Source of the DNA: Drechmeria coniospora
Lineage: Eukaryota; Ascomycota; Sordariomycetes; Hypocreales; Ophiocordycipitaceae
Assembly: GCF_001625195.1 (NCBI RefSeq)
Contig: NC_054389.1
Span: forward strand, 6,816,520-6,880,519
DNA length: 64,000 bases
Reading direction: 5' to 3'
The notes below the pieces were generated by a model. That model worked only from the letters and a program-made list of their open reading frames with translations. It made no database searches and had not been told where the DNA came from. Each line of letters begins with the position of its first letter. The first letter of the stretch is position 1. Shown here one piece after another: positions 57,601-64,000 of this stretch. Both the position numbers and the translations under genes were made by a program.

Positions 57601-57790
57601 GCACAGAACTGAGTACTAGGTACTTACATCTTACGGGTGCATGCACCTGCTTAATTATTGTAGTTGTACGTGACCATACTCCGTGCTGTACGTACATGTA
57701 CATACAGTACGAGTAGGTGTGCTCTTGCACTGCAAGCGCAGTGCTCTGTACTCCGTACGTACTGTACTGTACACCCGCATGGCAGCCCAG
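54640..57790. repeat. GTAC-rich island with dispersed TACGGAGTAC words
   Basis: More than 3 kb without a supported gene, dominated by GTAC, TACTT and ACTCCGTA words. Exact TACGGAGTAC or complement copies lie at 54765, 54873, 54989, 55269, 55683, 56628, 56778, 57439, 57465 and 57748, on both strands. The short frames here are Tyr/Thr/Val-rich because TAC and GTA read as those codons. A less GTAC-rich stretch (about 55390-55620 and 55880-56600) has no recognisable coding content either. Confidence 0.7.
57172..57203 (+). repeat. tandem pair of a 16-base unit containing CGGAGTAC
   Basis: CTTAAGTGCGGAGTAC is followed directly by TTTAAGTGCGGAGTAC. The two copies differ at one base. It shows that the island's motif words can grow by local duplication. 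Confidence 0.9.
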
Positions 57791-58384
57791 CGTAACCGTT
57801 AAAACATCTCCAGACCCTGGAGCGGCGCGTCTCCAGTGGCCATTGACCAATGACGAGGCCGTCTGCCGCGAGCCAAGCCCCATGGCGCGCGACGAATTAG
57901 CCGACGTGTAAAGACGAAGCCTGCATGAGAGAAAAAAAAAAGTCGAGATCCGCTTCTGGACGTGGTAGGACTTCACTCTTCCCTCCCATCACCCTTCTCG
58001 GCTTCCGATCCGTGCCAAAGCCTCATCCAACCCCTCTGCTCGCCAGGCGCTTGATTGCAACGTCTCGTCTCGTCGGATGGTTGCGAGGTAAAGCTTTGTG
58101 GCCCGTCCAGGAAAGTGCGGAGAAGGGTTTTTCTCGTCAGCGACTCCATCGGCGACTCTGCAGCACCGCAACTTGCTGTACCGTGCCGTCCTGCCGCCAT
58201 CGGCAGTTCTACGTTACACGACATCCGCCCCGAATCGCTTCCCGCTCCAATCGAATCGCTCCCCTGCCCTCTGAGATCGGAGACCTTCCCGCCTCGGACC
58301 TCGGACCTCAGGCCTCAGCCTCCCCCCCCCCCGACCCCAGACCCCTAGAAGAGGCCAGGCCGGTGATCGGCTGGCGGTATAGAG
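57791..58384 (+). promoter_or_regulatory. upstream region of the pyrimidine gene
   Basis: About 600 bases in which the GTAC-rich composition ends and a C/T-rich leader begins, with an 11-base C run near 58322-58332. It should contain the promoter and 5' leader. No specific factor site was identified. Confidence 0.45.
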
Positions 58385-61300
58385 ATGGCCACCATGGCCC
58401 TGCAGCCCGCCACGGCGCGCATGGCGAGCGCCCACGACGAGGGCCGCATCTGCCTCGAGCTCGAGGATGGCTCCGCCTACCAGGGGTACAGCTTCGGCGC
58501 CGACAAGAGCATCGCCGGAGAGCTCGTCTTCCAGACCGGCCTCGTCGGCTATCCGGAATCTCTGACGGACCCCTCCTATCGCGGTCAGATTCTCGTCATC
58601 ACATTCCCCCTCGTCGGCAACTACGGCGTGCCCTCTCGCGAGGCTGTGGACGAGCTGCTCGGCGACCTCCCCGCCCACTTTGAGTCCTCCCAGATCCACG
58701 TCGCCGGCCTCGTCGCCGCCTCCTACTGCGGCGAGGACTACTCCCACTTCCTCGCCACCTCCTCGCTCGGCACCTGGCTGAAGGAGCAGGGCGTCCCCGC
58801 CATGTACGGCGTCGACACCCGCTGCCTGACCAAGAAGATCCGCCAAAAGGGCAGCATGCTGGGCAAGATGAGGCTCGAGGCCCGTGCTCTGCTCAACGGC
58901 GACGCTTCCGCCTCGGACCCTCTGACGGCCACCTCTCTCGAACGCTTCGCCCCCGTCGACTGGGTGAACCCGAACGAGGTGAACCTCGTGGCCCAGGGTG
59001 AGCCTTTCCGTGACCTTGCGCGAGCCCTCCCTCGTCCCCCGATGGCTGCTGACCACGCTGCGCAGTCTCCATCAAGGCCCCTCGCCTCTTCAAGCCGCCG
59101 CCGTCGGTTGCCGTCCGCAAGCACCCCTCCGGCCGGCCCATCCGCGTCCTCTGCGTCGACGTCGGCATGAAGTACAACCAGCTCAGGTGCTTCCTCCGCC
59201 GCGGTGTCGAGGTCATGGTCTGCCCTTGGGATCATGACCTCGCCGACGAGGCCGTCAACCAGTACGACGGTCTCTTCATCTCCAACGGACCCGGCGACCC
59301 CTCCGTCCTCGCCGTCACCGTCAAGAACGTCCGGGCCGCCATGGAGAAGAACAAGACGCCCGTCTTCGGCATCTGTCTCGGACACCAGCTGCTGGCCCGC
59401 GCCTCGGGCGCCCAGACGACCAAGATGAAGTTCGGCAACCGTGGACACAACATTCCCTGCACGAGCATGGTGACGGGCAAGTGCCACATCACGTCGCAGA
59501 ACCACGGGTTCGCCGTCGACGCGAGCTCCCTACCGGCCGGCTGGAAGGAGCTCTTCGTCAACGCCAACGACGGCAGCAACGAGGGCATCATGCACGTCGA
59601 CAAGCCCTACTTCAGTGTCCAGTTTCACCCGGAGAGCACCCCCGGCCCTCGCGACACCGAGTTCCTCTTCGACGTCTTCGTCGACACCGTCGCCCGCTGC
59701 GCCGCCGAGCCCGCCCTTCTCCGGCAGCCCGTGAGCTTCCCCGGCGGCACGGTCGAGGAGAACGAACGGCTGCACCCGCGCGTCTCCGTCAAGAAGGTTC
59801 TCGTCCTCGGCTCCGGCGGTCTCAGCATCGGCCAGGCCGGCGAGTTCGACTACTCCGGTAGCCAGGCCATCAAGGCCCTCAAGGAGGAAGGCCTCTACAC
59901 CGTCCTCATCAACCCCAACATCGCCACCATCCAGACCTCCAAGGGCCTCGCCGACAAGGTCTACTTCCTTCCCGTCAACGCCGAGTTTGTCCGCAAGGTG
60001 ATTCACTACGAGCGCCCCGATGCCATCTACGTCACCTTCGGTGGCCAGACGGCCCTCCAGGTCGGCATCGAGCTCAAGGATGAGTTCGAGGGCCTCGGCG
60101 TCAAGGTTCTCGGCACGCCGATTGAGACCATCATCACCACCGAGGACCGCGAGCTGTTCGCGAGAAGCATGGAGTCCATCGGCGAGAAGTGCGCCAAGTC
60201 GGCCTCGGCCAACAACGTTGACGAAGCCATGAAGGCCGTCAAGGACATCGGCTTCCCCGTCATCGTCCGTGCCGCCTACGCCCTCGGCGGCCTCGGCAGC
60301 GGCTTCGCCAACAACGAGGACGAGCTCATGGACCTCTGCAAGAAGGCTTTTGCCGCGAGCCCCCAGGTCCTGATCGAGCGCAGCATGAAGGGCTGGAAGG
60401 AGATCGAGTACGAGGTCGTCCGGGACGCCCAGGACAACTGCATCACCGTCTGCAACATGGAGAACTTCGATCCCCTCGGCATCCACACGGGCGATTCCAT
60501 CGTCGTCGCGCCCTCCCAGACCCTGTCGGACGAGGACTACAACATGCTGCGGACGACGGCCGTCAACGTCATCCGCCACCTCGGCGTCGTCGGCGAGTGT
60601 AACATCCAGTACGCCCTCAACCCCTTCTCGAGGGAGTACTGCATCATCGAGGTCAACGCTCGCCTGTCGCGATCGTCGGCCCTCGCCTCCAAGGCCACCG
60701 GTTACCCCCTGGCCTTCATCGCCGCCAAGCTCGGCCTCGGCATCCCGCTCAAGGAGGTGTCCAACTCGGTGACCAAGGTCACCTGCGCCTGCTTCGAGCC
60801 CTCGCTCGACTACGTCGTCGTCAAGATGCCCCGCTGGGACCTCAAGAAGTTCACCCGCGTCTCCACCCAGCTTGGCTCGTCGATGAAGAGCGTCGGCGAG
60901 GTCATGAGCATCGGCCGGTCGTTTGAGGAGGCCATCCAGAAGGCCATCCGCGCCATCGACTTCCACAACCTCGGCTTCGGCGAGACAGAGGCCCTCGTGA
61001 GCATCGACGACGAGCTGCAGACGCCCTCGGACCAGCGCCTGTTTGCCATCGCCAACGCCATGCACCAGGGCTACTCGGTCGACAAGATCTGGGAAATGAC
61101 CAAGATTGACAAGTGGTTCCTCCGCAAGCTCTCGAGCTTGAGCGAGTTCGCCAAGGACATGTCGCGGTACACGACCAAGGACATCGCCAGGTCGCCCGAA
61201 ATCATGCTGCAGGCCAAGCGCCTCGGCTTCTGCGATCGGCAGCTGGCCAACTTCTGGGACTCCAACGAGCTCGCCGTCCGCCGGATGAGGCTCGAGGCCG

Positions 61301-64000
61301 GCATCAAGCCCTTCGTCAAGCAGATCGACACCGTCGCCGCCGAGTTCCCGGCCTTCACGAACTACCTCTACCTGACGTACAACGCGTCCGAGCACGACGT
61401 CGACTTCAACGATCACGGCGTCATGGTCCTCGGTTCCGGCGTCTACCGGATCGGCTCCTCGGTCGAGTTCGACTGGTGCTCCGTCCGCGCCATCCGCACG
61501 CTCCGGAAGTCGGGCTTCAAGACCATCATGGTCAACTACAATCCGGAAACGGTCAGCACCGACTACGACGAGGCCGACAAGCTCTACTTTGAGAACATCA
61601 ACCTCGAAACGGTGCTCGACATCTACCAGCTCGAGGCTGCCAGCGGCGTGCTCGGCGCCATGGGCGGCCAGACGCCCAATAACATCGCCCTGCCCCTCCA
61701 CCGGGCCGGCGTCAAGGTCTTGGGCACCTCGCCAGAGATGATCGACATGGCGGAGAACCGGTACAAGTTCTCGCGCATGCTGGACCTCATCGAGGTTGAC
61801 CAGCCGACGTGGAAGGAGCTGACGAGCTTCGACGAGGCCCGCGAGTTCTGCAACACCGTCAGCTACCCCGTCCTTGTCCGGCCGTCGTACGTTCTCTCGG
61901 GCGCGGCCATGAACACGGTCTACTCGGAGAAGGACCTGGTCAACTACCTGACGCAGGCGGCCGAGGTCTCGCGCGATCACCCCGTCGTCATCTCCAAATA
62001 CATCGAGAACGCCAAGGAGATTGAGATGGATGCCGTCGCCAAGGATGGCGTCGTCGTCGGACACTTCATATCGGAGCACGTGGAGAATGCCGGCGTGCAC
62101 TCGGGCGATGCGACGTTGATCCTGCCTCCCCAGGACCTCGAGGCGACGACGATCCAGCGGATCGAGGAGGCGACGCGCAAGATTGGCGCCGCCCTCAACG
62201 TCACGGGACCCTTCAACATTCAGTTCATTGCCAAGGATAACGACATCAAGGTGATCGAGTGCAACGTGCGGGCCTCGCGCTCCTTCCCCTTCGTCTCCAA
62301 GGTCATGGGCGTCGACCTCATCGAGATGGCGACCAAGGCGATCATGCACCAGCCCTTCCAGGCGCACCCGCCGACAACGCTGCCGCCGAACTGCGTCGGC
62401 GTCAAGGTGCCGCAGTTCAGCTTCTCGCGCCTCTCGGGCGCCGACCCCGTGCTCGGCGTCGAGATGGCGTCGACGGGTGAGGTCGCCTGCTTCGGCGTCG
62501 ACAAGTACGAGGCCTACCTCAAGGCCCTCCTCTCGACAGGCTTCAAGGTGCCCAAGGCGAACGTGCTGCTCTCGATCGGCTCATTCAAGGACAAGAACGA
62601 GATGCTGCCGTCGGTGCAGAAGCTGCAGAGGATCGGCTACAAGCTGTTTGCCACGGCCGGTACCGCCGACTTCCTGCAGGAGCACGGCGTGCAGGTGCAG
62701 TTCCTCGAGGTTCTCGGCAGCGACGAGGACATGAACTCGGAGTTCTCCCTCACCCAGCACCTCGCCAAGAACACGATCGATCTGTACATCAACCTGCCTT
62801 CCAACAACAAGTATCGCCGGCCGGCGAACTACATGAGCAAGGGGTACATGACGCGTCGCATGGCTGTCGACTACCAGATCCCGCTCGTGACGAACGTCAA
62901 GAACGCCAAGCTGCTGATCGAGGCCATCGCCCGTCACGTCTATCTTGATGTATCGAAGCGAGACTTCCAGATCACGTCGGAGCCCGCCACGACAGGGCTG
63001 ATGCCATCGGTCAAGTCGCCGGAGCCGATGCCATCCATCGGACAGTCGGCCGCGGACGCTAGGCGACCGGTGACGCGTGACGGCAACCCCAGCGTCGCTG
63101 TTGGGGGCCTTGGGTCGCCGATGCGCTGCGTAGCTGACGAACTTTCGCCGTCGACGCTGTCGTCGATCAAGCCGTCGGTCCTGCAGATCCTGTCCCAGCC
63201 GTCCATCTTCCGGAAGTCGCACGTGCTCTCGGTGAAGCAGTACACGCGGTCCGACCTGCACATGCTCTTCACGGTCGCGCAGGAGATGCGCCTCGGCGTC
63301 CAGCGCGAGGGTGTCCTCAACCTCCTCCGCGGCAAGGTGCTGTGCACGCTCTTCTACGAGCCCTCGACGAGGACCTCGGCGTCCTTTGACGCGGCCATGC
63401 AACGGCTCGGCGGCCGCACCGTCGCCGTCTCGACATCGCAATCGTCGGTGCAGAAGGGTGAGTCGCTGCAGGACACACTGCGGACGCTAGCCTGCTACGG
63501 CGACGCCATCGTCCTGCGTCACCCCGACGAGAAGTCGGTGGACATCGCCGAGAAGTACAGCGACGTGCCGGTGATCAACGGAGGCAACGGCAGCCAGGAG
63601 CACCCGACGCAGGCGTTCCTCGACCTTTTCACGATTCGCGAAGAGCTCGGCACGGTGCAGGGCTTGACCATCACCTTCCTTGGTGACCTCCTGCACGGAC
63701 GACCGGTGCACTCCCTCGTCTACCTGCTACGCCACTACCAAGTCAAGGTGCAACTCGTCGCGCCCAAGGGTCTTGGCCTGCCGGAGCCGGTCAGGGAGCA
63801 GCTCGTGTCGGCCGGCCAGCTGCTCTGCGAGTCGGAAACGCTGACGTCCGAGATTATCGCTCGCAGTGATGTCCTCTACTGCACGCGCGTCCAGAAGGAG
63901 CGCTTCGAGAGCGCGGAGAAGTACGAGCGCGTCAAGGACTCGTATCGGGTTGACAATGCGGCGCTCAAGCACGCCAAGAGCTCGATGGTGGTGATGCACC
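58385..64000 (+). CDS. URA2: multifunctional pyrimidine protein: glutamine amidotransferase-CPSase-ATCase (URA2/pyr-3 type), 3' end outside window
   Basis: It makes carbamoyl phosphate from glutamine, bicarbonate and ATP, then carbamoyl aspartate, the first two steps of UMP synthesis. Exon 1 is 58385-58997. A 68-base intron (58998-59065) precedes exon 2, which runs to the window edge, about 1849 residues in all. The amidotransferase triad is seen as Cys308 (GICLGHQ) and His392/Glu394 (QFHPEST). Two CPSase halves follow ([34 protein letters not shown]), then the regulatory domain ([23 protein letters not shown]). CPSase ends near 1505. ATCase begins near 1575 ([13 protein letters not shown]) and has [13 protein letters not shown] and [10 protein letters not shown]. 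Only about 70 residues lie between, with no dihydroorotase-like domain, which fungal relatives usually retain in inactive form. The protein is cytosolic or nuclear and in fungi is feedback-inhibited by UTP. Confidence 0.95.

Noticed and set aside
53641..57790. Search for CRISPR-like arrays or transposon ends in the repeat-rich region
   Set aside because: The repeated words have no regular spacing, no terminal inverted repeats were found, and no transposase or reverse transcriptase frame exists in the window.
59530..62367. A 945-codon open frame antisense to the pyrimidine gene
   Set aside because: It mirrors GC-rich codon bias of the + strand gene (Asp/Val/Leu/Gly-rich shadow), has no family motifs and lies wholly inside a conserved enzyme.

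Overview
The window is nuclear DNA of a filamentous ascomycete, most likely a sordariomycete of the order Hypocreales. The evidence is the gene content (Sec3 and Ufd4 orthologues, a highly reducing polyketide synthase, a fused CPSase-ATCase), many short introns of about 46-110 bases with GTRNGT donors and CTAAC/CTGAC branch points, and strongly GC-rich third codon positions. No bacterial, viral or transposon genes were recognised. The species assignment is an inference from style and was not tested.

Layout. From 1 to 31 kb the window is dense housekeeping DNA: the tail of an unknown gene, NPC1/Ncr1 sterol transporter (-), a CUE-Smr no-go-decay type protein (+), a PEX11-family peroxin (-), the complex I 51 kDa subunit (-), dynactin p27 (+), a hydroxyacid-oxoacid transhydrogenase (-), a P1/DmpA-type aminopeptidase (+), exocyst Sec3 (+), an unrecognised acidic protein (+) and the HECT ligase Ufd4 (-). 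From 31 to 58 kb it is accessory and gene-poor. It holds an unrecognised ORF broken by in-frame TAG codons, a small Dabb protein, a 14-TM MFS transporter, a highly reducing PKS with degenerate MT and ER domains, an intron-bearing tRNA-Gly, and an O-methyltransferase, followed by almost 6 kb without genes. At 58.4 kb the pyrimidine gene (glutamine amidotransferase, CPSase, ATCase) begins and runs off the right edge.

How the genes work together. The MFS, PKS and O-methyltransferase (36.4-52.5 kb) form a plausible small secondary-metabolite cluster: polyketide assembly, methylation, export. Its PKS has an enoylreductase with an altered nucleotide-binding loop, so the product may be only partly reduced unless a separate reductase acts in trans, and no such gene is in the window. 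The other genes are unrelated cellular functions lying side by side.

Most notable observations: the CPSase-ATCase polypeptide has only about 70 residues where fungal relatives carry a pseudo-dihydroorotase domain; the decamer TACGGAGTAC occurs at least 19 times, only outside recognised exons and concentrated in a few islands; the PKS domain degeneration; three in-frame TAGs in one otherwise open 1.34 kb frame; and an unknown acidic protein carrying repeated short motifs. Exon boundaries were inferred by eye from splice signals, reading-frame continuity and family resemblance. There is no transcript evidence.
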